From NCBI GenBank assembly GCA_012845835.1, contig JABAKD010000021.1, positions 1,501,185 through 1,565,184 of the forward strand: a DNA stretch of 64,000 nucleotides, written 5' to 3'. Below, one piece after another: positions 14,301-28,186 of the stretch. Every line of letters begins with the position of its first letter. The first letter of the stretch is position 1. The notes beneath the pieces are model-generated. The model did not search any database. It had not been told where the DNA came from and saw nothing but the letters and a program-made list of their open reading frames with translations. Source of the stretch: Undaria pinnatifida (lineage: Eukaryota > Sar > Phaeophyceae > Laminariales > Alariaceae). The position numbers were made by a program, and so were the translations under genes.

Positions 14301-16392
14301 CGGTACCCCGCTACCGTAGGCTTGATCAGAGGTATACCCTTTTTTTTCTTTGACTCGGTAGTGGAAATCGGGGGTACCCCCCTACCGCAGCCTCAAATGG
14401 AAGTGCCACTCGAGGAACAAACCCATGACCTAGGTATACAAAAAAAAAAAACTGAAAATGACGAGAATGATGGCATTCCGACGATTGTGGATTAAAACGG
14501 GTTAAGGAGCCCATTACTTTGTTCAGCAAAAGAATTTTAGCGACAAAATTGCTCCCTCGCCGTCGTAGCCTGGTCATTCGGAAAAGAACCAAAACTAGAC
14601 AAAAAAAAGCGCCCCGTCTACCGTGGCATCCGCATGACATGGATTGGCTTTCCGCTGGCCCTCCGAACAACTTCGAAGGTATGAAAGTCGGAGGTGTGAG
14701 AGGTTTGCGACGGAACGAACAGGTTTGCGGCCAAGACCCAGACTGCTGCACAATCAACCCGGCAAAACGGCGGCATCGATTCCCACCCCCTAACCCCCCC
14801 CCCCCCCCGCCCCGCGCGCGTACGGTTCTTCAACAAAGAAGCTGCACCTGCTAGGTTCACCCGTCTGGAGATTCTTGCGCGGCAACTTTGCCGGAGCAGC
14901 GGCAGCAGCAGCGGAAGCGGCAGCAGCCGCGGCTACCGCTGCGACGGCGGACGACGATTCGGCGCCCCTCACAGCGGCCGTGAAACTGGCAACGAAGGCA
15001 GGATAGTTCACGTAGGATCCCCCCTGCTCTGCGCAGCGGTGGCGTTGTAGTAGCCTGTTCAAGACAAGAAGGGGAGGAGGAATGAGAGCGGTAGAGTTAT
15101 GGTCTAGGGGCCAGGGAGGCTGCAGCGAGGACCTGTACGCCGCAAAACACTGCTGTCGCGCGTGGAGCAACCAGTGTCTTTGGATGGACCCGTACGAGAG
15201 ATGCGCTTGGGGATCAGCAAATGGCGGAAAAAACATTATATAGCCCGGGAGTAGCGGGCGTTCTTAGGGCAAGCCGGCCTCTTCGCGAGCAGTATTGCGT
15301 ACTCCGTGGATACGCAACTGGGAGAGCATCTTCCAAAGAAAGCGGAAAGAGATCTAGCGAGCCAACTTGAAGCTGCCACGGCCTACTCGAATATAGGTCT
15401 TCTCTGCACTATCAATAGATGTCGATAACCAAGGCCGAGCGGCCAAGCACGACACCTGATACCGCAAGATGCGACAGATGGTGCCCTCACCGCGTAAGCT
15501 CGGCCTCTCCAACTCTTCCAAGGCCGCCCTCCTTCTCCAAGGCCTTGGCAAACGCACGGCGCGTCGCTTTGCCGGTCCTGTCTTTGTCCGCGAACTTCAG
15601 AACGTCCGACAACCGCCGCACTTGAGTCAGAAGCTTAGCTCGGGCCTGTTGCGATGTTTCGGAAGCGTTAAATACAGTCAAGCGCAGGGCATGATGGCGA
15701 ATAATACCCAGGGACTAAGGCTACAGTAGACGGGTTACATTTAGGGTTTCTCTTTTCGGGCGGCTCAGGATCTCACTCCCACGCGAGTGTCTGCTAAATT
15801 TTTTTCAGGATCGTAATACATGTTTTTTTGTGTTTTGCGGTTTCGGGAAGTGAACCGCAACGCGATTTTATTTTGCATCGCGCCAACAAAAAAGGATAAA
15901 ACAGCTTTGCTAGGGCCATTCCTAACGAGCACAAAAAAAAAAAAAAAAAAAAAAACAGAAATCGTTACGAAAAAGCGCGACATTGTCACGAAACGTGATA
16001 CTTTTACTCGCCAGGAATCCGGACGTTGAGTCGAGTTTTTTAATTCCCCATTATAAATTGATATCAGGATCCCTGACAAAAAGAAAAAAAAATAAAAAAT
16101 TATTGTTTCATTTTTTTTTAAAAAGAGTGGCCTCTCGGAATGTAATAATGTCAGGAATCGTCATTTTTTTGTTTTCCTTCTTTAGAAATGACGCCTCGTG
16201 AAGAGCTAGCTCTCCGTGCGGCTGTGAAAATGGGAGGGCATTCGAATGACCGATGACCACTGACCACAACGCTACGATACGGGGAGCGTGTCTCTTTTTA
16301 AGGGCATTTTTCTGCGGTGGCCCGGAGTCACTCGCTTGAGTGACATGCTCTCTCTTCCTTTGCGGTCTTGAGCTTTTTCTTGTTTTGTTTTG

Positions 16393-16423
<31 letters not shown>

Positions 16424-19400
16424 TGTTTCGCGACACGAATCCTCAATGCAACAGTTAGCCACGCTGCGCCAAGCGCACCTTGTAAAGTATTTTCGTCAGT
16501 GAGCTACAGAGTCACTCGTGCGAGTATGATATGATAGTATGATATGATAGTATACTATGATAGTATGATATGATAGTATGATATGATAGTATGATACGAG
16601 GTAGCATGATATGATAGTATGATGTGATAGTATGAAGTGATAGTATGATATGATACGAGGTAGCATGATATGATAGTATGATATGATAGCATGATATGAT
16701 AGTATGATATGATAGTGTGATATGATAGTATGATATGATAGTATGATATGATAGTATGATATGATAGTATGATATGATAGTATGATATGATAGTATGATA
16801 TAATAGTATGATATGATACGAGGTAGCATGATATGATAGTATGATATGATATGATAGCATGATATGATATGATAGTATGATATGATATGATAGCATGATA
16901 TGATATGATAGTATGATATGATAGTAGTATGACATGATAGTATGATATGATATGATAGTATGATAGCTCAAATCCCATGGGCGAAAAAACGGGGTAAGAT
17001 ACTACAGTACCCTAGGCTTGGCCACATCGACGGCTTCCCCTTACAACCTGAGGAAGAGTAGACCAAGGGCCCAAGCTAAGGTAGCGGAGTCACTCTTGGA
17101 ACCTTTGTTCGCAGCATCGGGGGTCATTTCCGCGAGTGAACCCCGTTCCATGGCGGGTCTTGACCCCTTTAGAGCCCCCGAGACCCTCCCTATACTAAAC
17201 CCAAGTAATTTTGTCCCCCAAAACGGGTTTCCAGTTGTAAAGTGGTTTTTGTTTTTGCCTCGGGGGGAAACTGGGCTGGAGCGATTGATTACGCCGCGTC
17301 AAACAAAAGTCGTCGAAAATAGTACCAGGTATCTTTTTTGCCTGTTAGCGAGGGTGAAAGGTTGCTCGACCGCGTGACTCAAAGCTGACAGTGTACAAAA
17401 GTGGGTGTATCCCCCCCCCGCCATGGCACTCTCCCGCCGGAGCCATGGCCAGATGTGTCCCACGATACGGGCAGGCCAGGGCTACCGTAGCAAGGGGGAT
17501 GCTATTAATAATACCCCCCATTTGCACTGCCGGGTTTCCATTCATCACTCGCACCGAGTGCCTCTACCCCTCGCCGACAAAATTATATAAGGCGTTCTTG
17601 TTGTGGGCAGCATCGGTTACCATTCCATTGCCGATCCATGAATCAAGGTCAAAAAGCACGACACAGCTTAAGGCCGCAAAAAGGAAAAGGAGGTCCGCGA
17701 GTGACCGCCGAGCCACTGCTAAAAAAAAAACAAAAAACAAAAAAAATGATGGGATCCTTACCCTTATGGTACCGTAGCCTTGGTGACCAGCCCCAAATTT
17801 CGACGCGTGCTACGATAGAGGTATGAAGGTATACCGTGTTCTGGCGAAAATTGTTTCTATATGACGGGGCTTCTCAGCCCAAAATCGTCGGGAAAGTTCT
17901 AGGTCGTTTTTTTCGCGTGGTTATCGTTGTGTACCTAGGCCATGGGAGTGTTTTTATTCGGTAGCAGTTTTATTTTTCTCCAGAACGTTTTTTTTTCGGG
18001 AGAGGTCTCGAGCTCCGAAATTGAGGTGCCTTCAGGGGAAAAAAGTGGTGCACTTCTATTTGTAGCACGCGCCTTTCGTCTCTGTATATTTTCTGGACTA
18101 CGGGCGAATCGCTACTCCCCCCTAATCTCTCGGACTGGTGTTCTTGTTTCACAAGATATTTCGTTTTGGCAACCTAGACCATGGGAATAAATCATCGAAT
18201 TGCACCTTTTTCCCATCTCTCGGCTCTAAAGCTTGGGTGAGGTGTAGAGCCCTCGCGTAGGTGAGCAGCCTCACAACAGACGCGTGCTGCGATGATAGAG
18301 GTATACCTTTTTTCACCGAAAATATTTTCTGAATGACGGGGCTCCTCAACCCAAATTCGTCGAAAAAAACGCCATTTTTGTTTTGCACAATTCTCGTTGT
18401 GTACCTGGGCCATGGGAGGTTTTCACTAGGTACTATAGCAGTTTTATCTTTTCTCCGACTCGGCATTTGGGGGAGGTCTCAAGCTCCCAAAATCGAGGAA
18501 CCTCAGAAAAAAAGTGCCGCACCTCTATCCCTCTATCCTAGCATGCGTCAACATCCAGAATAGGCTTGGACTATTTCGTGTGTCGCACCAAACGCAACCG
18601 GTAGGAGGGGGGGGGGGGGGGTACCCTGTTTCCACTACTGGTTTCGAGATGCTCGCACGAGTAACTCCGTACGTGTTAGGTCATCTTCTTGGCGCAGCTC
18701 GTAGTTTTCCCTTCCATTGCGGATCCACAATGCCGCCGTGAATGTCAACCACGCGACAGCTCCAGGCCGCGGCGGAACAAGGGGGCCATTCGCCCCGAGT
18801 CACGCCGAGTCGCTGCAAGCAAAGGGCCCGAACCGTCACCCCGCCAACCGCAACCTGGAACGTGTGAGAACGTGTAGATGTACCTCTAGCGTAACCAGCG
18901 TTCTTGAGGTACGCATCAACGCTGTGTGCTGTGCGGTAGGGCGGTCATTTTCAGGGCCTTCGTTTTCAGTAACTAAGGAGCCACTCGTGCGGGCGGCCGC
19001 TTGTGTATTCAGCTCTTGTCTTCCTAATGGTCGCCTCAAATTACGAGTTATCGAATTACTCTCGCGATAACTCTGCGCCAAAAACGTGTTTTGTTTTTCA
19101 ATTCCGGCTTTGGGCGAGGTTGTGAGCAACGCGCGCGAGCGGCCCCAAATATGGTGACGTGAAAAATGTTGAAGTACACTTCCCCACTGCACCCTTCGGT
19201 CAGCACTCGCTTCGTATGTGCCATTTTACAGGTTTAACCTTGGCCATTCTTTGACGAGAAAGGTAACTTTGCGCCGGCGCGGATTGGCATCGCAGTGGCG
19301 ACGAACCGAACGTTGAACTCATGTCAAATTCCATCGAGGGATATCTCTTGTGCCCGCCGTGCAAACACGCACGAACACTTTCAGGCCGATCACGCGGCCG

Positions 19401-22400
19401 ACCCACGCAGAGCTCGGCTATCTGTGCAGGGCGCGTAGTGTTAACAGCGTTCACCAGAGTTGAACCCTTGCTGTGCAGCCTCACAGGTAGAGAATATCCT
19501 TTCGGGTAGGGTATCTGCAGTAGGCCAGGAAACGCTCTAAACCTCTGAAAATATATGCCTTGTACGCAGTTCGAGTCGGGTCGACGAGGGAAGAACTAGC
19601 TAGAGTATTTTCCAAATAAAAATAAAGGCGTGTGGTGAGTCGTTCTATGGTAGCCCCTCCAACACTTCTTTAAACGAAATCGCCGGTTTCGAAACCAGCT
19701 CCCGGCCGTATCTCCTGAAAAACGGTGCCCCCTTGCCCCCCCGACGTCATCGTTCGAAAGTCCTTTGCAAACAGAAAAATATATGAAGATTGTATTTTGA
19801 TACCATCCTTCCTCGTGTCGAGCAGCCATGAACCGTTCGTTAAAGAAAAAATCACTGGTTTTGAGGGGGGGCTATCGTAGAACCAGTCGTGTACCGTGGT
19901 GACGAGGTTGGAGAAGAGTCGACTTGCTGACCCCGGACCTGAGCTACGTCTAAGGAAGGAGAAGGAGGCCAAAAAAATGGCGATGATAGAAGAGAAGGGC
20001 GAAAAAAGAAACGACCCTCGGGAATTGAGTCTACGCTCAGCAAAATGTCTACCATCAGGATCTACCCTCTCCTCGGGCAGTTCTCTACCCTCACGTCGGG
20101 TTCCTACCCTGAGACGTGGTGTTTACCTTCCCACCTTCAGGCAGAGGGTCCACGCTCATGTATAGAGTGTTTGCCCTCAGGTACAGTGTCTAATTAAGGG
20201 TAGACTATCTCCCGTCTAACATTGGGTACGGCTGCTCTCAGTTTTACGGATTTGCTGCGGATGACCTCACCCTGGTGAAAAGTTATTGCCTTCGAAGCCG
20301 TAGGTGGCTCGTCGTTTTGGCTTCGACGCTGCCCAGGATTCTGCGGTGCTATTAGCACACGTGTTGCGGTATACCATTCTCCGGCATTCGCAACCTAAGT
20401 GATGTCACGAAACTATCCACGGAATTATACACGAGCACACCCGAATGGAAGAGGGTTTCTGTACGCCGAAAATGAAACAAAACACATCCACCACATCAGG
20501 CCTTACCTTGTTGCCTTCGCCAACCAGGGCGGCTCGTTTCGCGTCGATGTTGCTCTGGACGGTGCAGCTGCGCTCGCGGGCCAGGGCGATTGCCGCACGG
20601 CACTCGGCAGGCCTGTAGAAGCTCACGAAGTCGTTTGCGGTCCAGTTCTATGCGTTGCAACAATAGCGGTAGACAGTGCAGAAACGAATCAACAAAAATC
20701 ATCACAGCCGGCTACTCTGCCGATCCTGGCGAATTAACGCATGGTCCATCTAACGCCCGTTGTACGTAGTATAAGGACTAGCCTTCGCAACCGGGAGGTC
20801 TGTAGGAACGCACGAAGTCATTTACGGTCCGTCTCACTGCGTTGGGGCGGTAACGTCCGGGAGCCGAGAAACGGATCAAGGCAATCAATCACAACCGACG
20901 GCTCTGTTAATCCTGACGAGGTCGATTCATCCTCCCTCTAAAACGCGTTGTACCGTGAATAAGGACGAGCGATCACAATTAGTCGGTACAAACTCACGGA
21001 ATCGTTCATCTGGTCCATGGATGAGTGTACCGGGGGTAGCGGTAGGCGACATGGGATCGTATTTGTATGAAGACGTGCATTCAACGCTCTCTGCTCTGTT
21101 GAAGGTGGTAAAGAAACTCATGGTCCACACCTCTGGATTCAGCGACGACAGCGATAGACAGCATAGAAGCTGCACTTTTTGTCAGGAAAAGGTTAGTCTA
21201 TACAATCAGCAGGCCTGTACAAGCGCACAAAAGTTGTTCATCGTGCGGCTCCGTGCATTGCGGCTTTGGCATTTTCAGGTGGCACAAAAACTTAACGTAT
21301 CAAGACAAATTATCACAACCGACTGCGCTGTGGATCTTGACTAGAGCTCGTGCATGGTTCATCTAAAACCCGTTGTACCAAGCATTCGAACACGCCATCA
21401 CAATGGGCAGGCCTGCAGTAGCTGACAATTTTTTTTCATTGTCCATATATGAGCATTGCGGCGGTGGCGGTAGGCGACGTAGAAAGGTGTGTATCAAGAT
21501 AGGCGACGGTAAGCAGCAGGTCCGCATCATGTAAACGTAGTAGTCTGCCGTGCTGCTGGGAAGAGGCTGCTTTCGTGACAACACAACTCCCGCTTGTTGC
21601 TCACTTGGCACACATGAACACGGCTGCATCACCTGACTGGTAGGTTTTTACCCGTCAGAATTCTCACGCAAGCTAGGCCATATGACAAGAAGCTGAAAAA
21701 TCAATTCATGTTGAGTATCTTGGCAGTACGAGATTAGCGACAGACAGCATAGAGAAACGTTTGTGTCAGGAACACGAGATCACGTCTGGCTCCTACATTG
21801 AAGCCGGTAAGACCCTCCATTGTCCATGTCAATATGCCTTGCAGTGGTGGTAGCCATAGACAAACATTACTCGCGCTCACCTCTCCACCGGCGTCCGATG
21901 AGTGTTTGTTCAGCACTCGCATAAGGACCTCATCACAAGCGTCGTCGCCTGAAACACCGGCGTTTCTGGACGCGATCTTGAGGGCTGGCAGCCCTATGAC
22001 CCCCCCGTCTTCAGCTGTGAGTGATCGAAAGCACGCCTCGGCCTGTTCCGGGGGGGGGTGTCATCATCACGGGAGTATCAGTGTTTAGAGCGGCAGACGA
22101 GTAATAGCTGTGGCGCAGGCATCCTCTGGTGTGCATACTTTTACGGTTTTCGATGCCAGAAGGCTGTGGTTCACTCCGATAATGGCGTGTTAACTTGATT
22201 AGCCTACTTATACCCCATCCCCTTTAGGTGGACAAACCAGTGTTGAATTACTATTGATATCGCTGCCATGACAGCTTGCGGTACGTACGTGTCGTACTGT
22301 TCGGTGCTATTCAGCACGGTTCGTGCCGTATACCAAACTGTGCGTTCATATCGCCAACCTGCTAACTCCAGAGCCCCTTCCATTGCAACAACACGACGCC

Positions 22401-25400
22401 AACATGACGCCAACATGACGACAGCAGCAGCAGCAACAACAACAACAACAACAACAACAACGAACATTCATACCAGGTACTCCTCGTGCCGAGTTCCGTT
22501 CTGGTGAGTGCTCACGTCGTCTAGGTGCTTCTTCCAGAGCCCCTTCCTGAGCTTGGTTTCGACCTGCTTAATGGCTTCGTCCGACAGCTTTTTTACAACA
22601 TCCAGTCGTTGCTTACGCTGTCCCGTGGTCAGCCTCCGCGGCAAGGTTTCATTGTTCGTTATCGTCTCCATCAGTTCCTTTCGAGCGACAAGGCGAAGAA
22701 GACAGAAGAAGCGTTAGACCGTTTTTCCTGCCTACCAGCCCGAAATACGTATAAGCTCGAAATGAATAACGCTTCGAAACCAGGGGAAAACTCCGAGATC
22801 GTAGGTAGGGGATGAAAATGAACATCCCCGGGTTAACCATTACGAACATAAGTCTGTCAATTCTCCGTCGATAACGGTAAACGATGGCTTGGATTGTTCG
22901 CATAGGCCTCACGGTCACGGCGCAAAAATAAAAAATAAACAATATGATGTTCTGGCCGAAATATTGCGAAAATTATGAGAAATTTCCGGTGAATTTTTTG
23001 CAACATGATGAGGCATTTACCCCTGTTCACAATGGATCTTCGTAATAATTGCATGATTCAGTCATTGTATCCTTGTGCTTGGAGACACGGTCACTACACA
23101 TTCTTATGTTCGTGATAAAAGTACCCCATGGCGTCAACTCCACATCGAGTGAACGGTCACTTTTTTTCCTGTCGAGCTCTTGTTTAGTGCCGGACTGTTT
23201 TGCCAGCCTTCGTGGAGAGGCGAACGGCGTTGACTATCAATGCCGCTGTCTACCGTTATTTTGTCAGTCTGGGTGGAGAGGCGAAGGGCGTTGACTACCA
23301 ATGCCGCTGTCTACCGTTGCGAAGAGAGAATATAGGCTAATCGACAAGTGGTTCGGCCTCCGCGGCAAACTTTCGATTTTCCGTAGTCGTCTCCAGCAGG
23401 CAGTGGGGACAAAGGGTAGGACAGTGCTTGCCGCGAAGTGCGCAAAGCTCTCAACTACAGCGTGGGTACGATGCTACTGCTGTGAGGGAGAATATAGACT
23501 AATCGACAAGTGGTTCAGACCCCGCGGCAATTTTTCGATTTTCTGTAGCCGTCTCCATCAGTAAGTAAGGACAATGGGGTGAGACAGTGCTTGCCGTGAA
23601 GTGCGCAAACCTCTCGACTTCAGCATGGGCACGCCGATTTAAGAGCGCCCCGTGACAACCCGAAGCCTGTGCTCTCGACTACAACAGCGCTCCTATCTGC
23701 AGTGCGAAATATACAGCCTTTAGTGCGGCGGGACATGTTGCATTGACCGCTCCGATTTCCCGAATGCTCATAACCCGGGTGCTCTTAATCTCCACTGTAT
23801 ACGGTTAAGCGGTCTCAACTATACGGCTAAGCCGAAAGTAGGTGCAGTGGGGTACCCGCTTTGGAAACGCCTTTACGACTAGAAAGCTGTTTTGGCGCCA
23901 AATTACTTGAAATTGGTATGGGGGGTTTTGGGCCTCTAAAGGGGTTAAGACATCCGATTTTTATATTATGGGGGAAATCAGGACGAGGTGAACCGGCTTG
24001 TCGCGAAATCAAAATGGAAAAAATCTTTTTGCCTCCTATCCTCCAAAAAGTGTGTTTCCCCAGGACCATAACGCCTCCACACCTATACATAGAAGCGCGT
24101 TATCGCTCCTGCCATTATGTTGTCTGCCTCAGGAGCATGGGGATTGATCTCGGGCGAGGTTCAAGTCCAGTAGGTCGTGTATAGTGGTTACGAGCAGTCG
24201 CAGGATTGATAATTTCCCTCCGATTTAAGAACCATTTCGGTCATATCCCAGAGCTAGAGCATCGCGGTCATAAATTGAGATATGGCAGGAACGGAGATAA
24301 GATCATCTAAGTTGGCTCATGTTCCGCCTAGTCAAGACCGCCTCCGGTCACGTCCCAAAGTATAACCACCGCAGTCTTGACTGTTAGACAAGACCTAAAC
24401 GGAGATGACATCATCTAATTCGGCTCGTCACGAGGTGGTCTTGAGTTCGGCACCCCACTGTATATTTTAGAGTTAGGAACGAGCCCAGTTTTCGTTTTCG
24501 TTTCTCCGTTGGCATTCTTCGTGATTGCGGGGGGGCTCCCTCCCCTCCTCACTCCATCCCTCTCTCGCTATCCTGCTCCTTCCCACCTTCCCTCTCTCCC
24601 TCCCTCCTCCCTTCCTTTCTTCCGTCCCTTTCTCTCGCCTTCCCTCCCTCCCTCCCTCCCTCCCTCCCTCCCTTCGTTTCTCCCTCCCTCGCAGGGGTTA
24701 GGGGTAACAGTTGAAGCTCATGATGTACATCCCTCCATGGAAACCCCGGGAAACCCCGGGCACACACGACGCACGCTACGGCGGAGGTGCGTCAAGCATT
24801 GTATTTTCTGAAGCCCAACTTATTTTGGGGAAAAACTGATCTTGAAACCCGATCGCTGAGAATGGAACCGGATCACCAAAACCATGGCCTAGGCCTGACA
24901 AGGTGGACACATTGCCGAAACAAAACGAACGACATTCCGACGATGCCATTATGAGTTATCTCCTCTACAACTGGAAACCCTTTTTTCTAACAAATTTACT
25001 TGAAGCTAGTATACGGAGGGGTTTTGGCAGGGACGCGTGCCACGATATCTAGAGGTACACCATTTTTTTTATCGAAAATGGCTTTTGACGTTTATACCAC
25101 ATTTTTTTGTTGGTTCATGAGCTCTCGTTGTGTTAACTTAGGCCATGTGGGATTTTTCATCCGGTCTACTCGTAACACTTTTATTTTTTCTTCCACAAAT
25201 CAGTTTATTTTAGGGAGAGGGTCTTAAGCTCCCAATTTGAGAAAGCCTCAGAAAAAACAATGGTTGGTGTACCTCTATCGTAGGTTTAAGGAGGGTCAAC
25301 GAGGGAGTCATTTAGAAATTATTTTCGTCAAAAAAGAGCAAATTTCACCGCGGTCAAGCACAATACGACACCAAACAAACGACCACAAAAAGCAATTCCA

Positions 25401-28120
25401 GAGCCTACGTTGTGTTTAGAAGCCGTTTTTTTCAACGTGAAACTCCGAATGGCCGTGGCGTATATAAACTTCATGGTCCAAAATTGTTATCTTAGCGTTT
25501 TCTTTCACCTGAAACTGTACGCTCCCGTTCTGGCGCCAGTCGTAGGCCTTGAAGAGACGATCGGCGTTCGCCTTGTCGCCGCCTAGACCGAATGATTCCA
25601 CTGCCTCTCGGAAATCAGCAGCGGTTATATCAGACCCCTTCTTCCTGAGAAATACCATACCGGAACGGTTGAGGGCGATATGGGTTTCAGAAGGACGATA
25701 TCAGAACAAGCAAACGCCAAGACAGTGGTCGCGGACGACGACCGTATTAAGCGTCGCAGAGACAACGGGCGGCGGCATTTTGTTTTTGTTTTTCACCCAG
25801 ACCGAGAGATGCCGGGTAGCTTCACGTACATCCGCGGTAGCTTAATCAAAGTCGGCATTCCCGCGCAATAAAAATATGAAAGCGGAAGAATCAATGGCTC
25901 GGTGTATCGCAGAAACTATGTCGGAATGCGTAACGCCAAAACTAATATGTTTTTTTTTCAATAATGCCCGTAGATTTTTTTACGGAGACGATGACCGTTC
26001 GCGTTTTTCGCTAGACACTCGCTCGCTAAGGCGGAGGTGCGCCATTTTTTGCTGGAGCGCTTATCGCTTTTGAAGAGCTCTGATTAATTTTTGGCAAACC
26101 GAAAAAGAGTGCAACCCAACGAACACACACAAAACCCGTCGCTCTTAAGCGCAAAAGTCAATCCATCGTTTCGCTAAACGAAAAAAATATTTCGACGATT
26201 TTGGATTACGAAGCCTCATCCTTCAGGAAATTGTTTGGCCAAAACACACAAAGCGTGACGAAAATCGACTGCTGTCTCTGTGGTAGCGCGCGTTTCCAAC
26301 CCAGACCGAACCGCAAGATATCGGACCAACCAACTCCGATGAAAACAAGAATCAGGATCGATGCGGAAAAAAAAATTAGCCCAGCCCCATTTCAGCAAAC
26401 CATGCCCGAACCCACCAACGCCCAGAGGCTACCAGAAAAGGTGCCAGAAACGACCAAAGCCTAGCAGCCGATTCTGGAACAATGCCCTAGTACTCAATGC
26501 CGAAAATGGTACAGGGAGAGACACGCTGGCGGAACAACAAACGTCGACAAAACAGCAAGACCGGCGCCGGGATAATACGTGCCGACACCACAAAAACACA
26601 GAAGCAGGGATACCGGAACAAACCGTGCCGTGCCGCGAAACGTTCTAGGGAACGATGCCAGAACAGTTTCACGACGAGAATACAAACTCGAGAAGGGGGC
26701 CGTGATGGTCGTTTGCGGCATACACATCGAGCGTTCCGTTGATAAGGTGGAAACTTTCGTCATTGAGGAGACTCGTCAACGGACGCAAGTGTCGAAGGGG
26801 GGAGAAGGGAGATACGTGAGACGCAGAATACAACCTACACAAGATCTATCCAAGCGAAACGGTATATATCAAAGCACCAAATACGAGATTCGTCGACCAA
26901 GATAGCTCTCTATCTTGCTTGCCTGGTTACCCTCCTGAAGGCGCGTAGAAGGTTGCGGTGGTCCGACTTGAACGACTCCATAACCTTGGCGCGCAGCTGA
27001 TGAGTGCGGTAAGGCATGCATGGTGCGTCGACGCAGCACAGTAGGGCATGCATAGTGCGTCAGAGCAACAATCAGGATGGAGGGAGAAGCAGAGCTGCCT
27101 TTAGGCTGAGCGTTGTGTGAGGTAATGCATACACCAATGGACCGTACACGACGACTTCAGTGTTGATGTTGTGCACGTGTTGGCCTGGCAAAATAGATGC
27201 GGGACTTTGACAGGGATCGATAGGGTGTTTGCGCGATACGAAAGTTGGTTGGGTAGGAGCTGGGTAGGATATCTCATCGTTCATGTCTTAGCATTCAAAC
27301 CGTTGAACGTCAAAATCCAAGGCCGACTTAACCCACCAAACCGTGTACGAACAAAACAGGTTATATGTTCACGTTTTCCATAATTTAGTGAGTTACTAGA
27401 AAACAAAACTCTTGGATTGGTTGGCCGTGGCCATATGATCTTCGTCGGTTTCGAAACGATTGATGTAATGTCTTATATGATCTTCGTCGGTTTCGAAACG
27501 ATTGATGTAATGTCTTCTAGCCCGCCAGAATTTGACGCGGCGTGCCACGAAAGGAGCGGCATATTTCGGGTGAAATATATTTTCTGAACATGACGTGGCT
27601 CTCCTTAACCCAACGTCGTTGGAATCTCATCATCATCATCATCATCCTTGTTTTTTGCCCAGTCTGTCTCTGTCGAGAAACGTCTTCCAGGCCACGACTG
27701 ACACTACTACTGTTTGTTCGGGTTCATTTTCGTTGTTCTAAAAATAAAAGAAACAGTTGTTTCGTGGACGACGGTATAGGTCTAGAGCTCGTCAAAAAAC
27801 GAGTGAGTCTCGGCATGAAAAAAACGGCGCACCTCCACCGCAACGCATCGACCGCATCGACCAAGGGTACACCCTTTTTCACCACCGAATTCGAGCCTCT
27901 CGCACGAGGGACCCTGTACCTCACGGACACAAGGACTTCAGGCGGGGGGCCTTTCAGGCGCAGCAGCGTAGCTGGCCATTGTACTGCGAATACATGTCGC
28001 GTACTTGAACCAGCACGGAAGATTAAGACCGCTAAAGGGATCAGGGGGGGGGACTCGCGCGAGTGACCCCTAGCCGCTGAAAAACATGGCCCCCGAAAAG
28101 GGACCCTTGTTGTTGTTGTT

Positions 28121-28186
<66 letters not shown>

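Larger units (their letters stand above)
1428..14847 (-). other. Intron 21 (13.4 kb), repeat-filled
   Basis: It separates exons 21 and 22. It holds CAG/CAA and GACCC tracts, several MITE family 1 copies, family 2 and 3 copies, direct repeats at 9.2-9.7 and 10.2-10.3 kb and a roughly 70-bp tandem array at 13.6-14.4 kb. Stretches at 4145-4680, 5570-6840, 9700-10200 and 10800-12050 show no convincing gene; they contain only fragments of the same repeats. Confidence 0.65.
15646..20506 (-). other. Intron 19 (4.9 kb)
   Basis: It holds an A-run (15934-15956), TTTTG and ATGATATGATAGT tracts, a family B fragment, two MITE 1 copies, one MITE 2 copy and at 20040-20190 a loose ~21-bp repeat with CTACCCTC words. 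No exon recognised. Confidence 0.65.
22678..25508 (-). other. Intron 16 (2.8 kb)
   Basis: It holds a ~65-bp duplication (23200-23325), two ~163-bp units (23322-23640) with exon 17 edge copies, a reversed family B copy, a CCCT tract and one MITE 1 copy. No extra exon recognised. Confidence 0.65.

Noticed and set aside
13640-14400. CRISPR-like repeat array
   Set aside because: Units are contiguous and degenerate without unique spacers, in clearly eukaryotic DNA.
25815-25838. Candidate 0-to-2 phase exon reading LPGISRSG
   Set aside because: It would restore phase between exons 15 and 16, but makes the EF loop five residues too long and has no pyrimidine tract.
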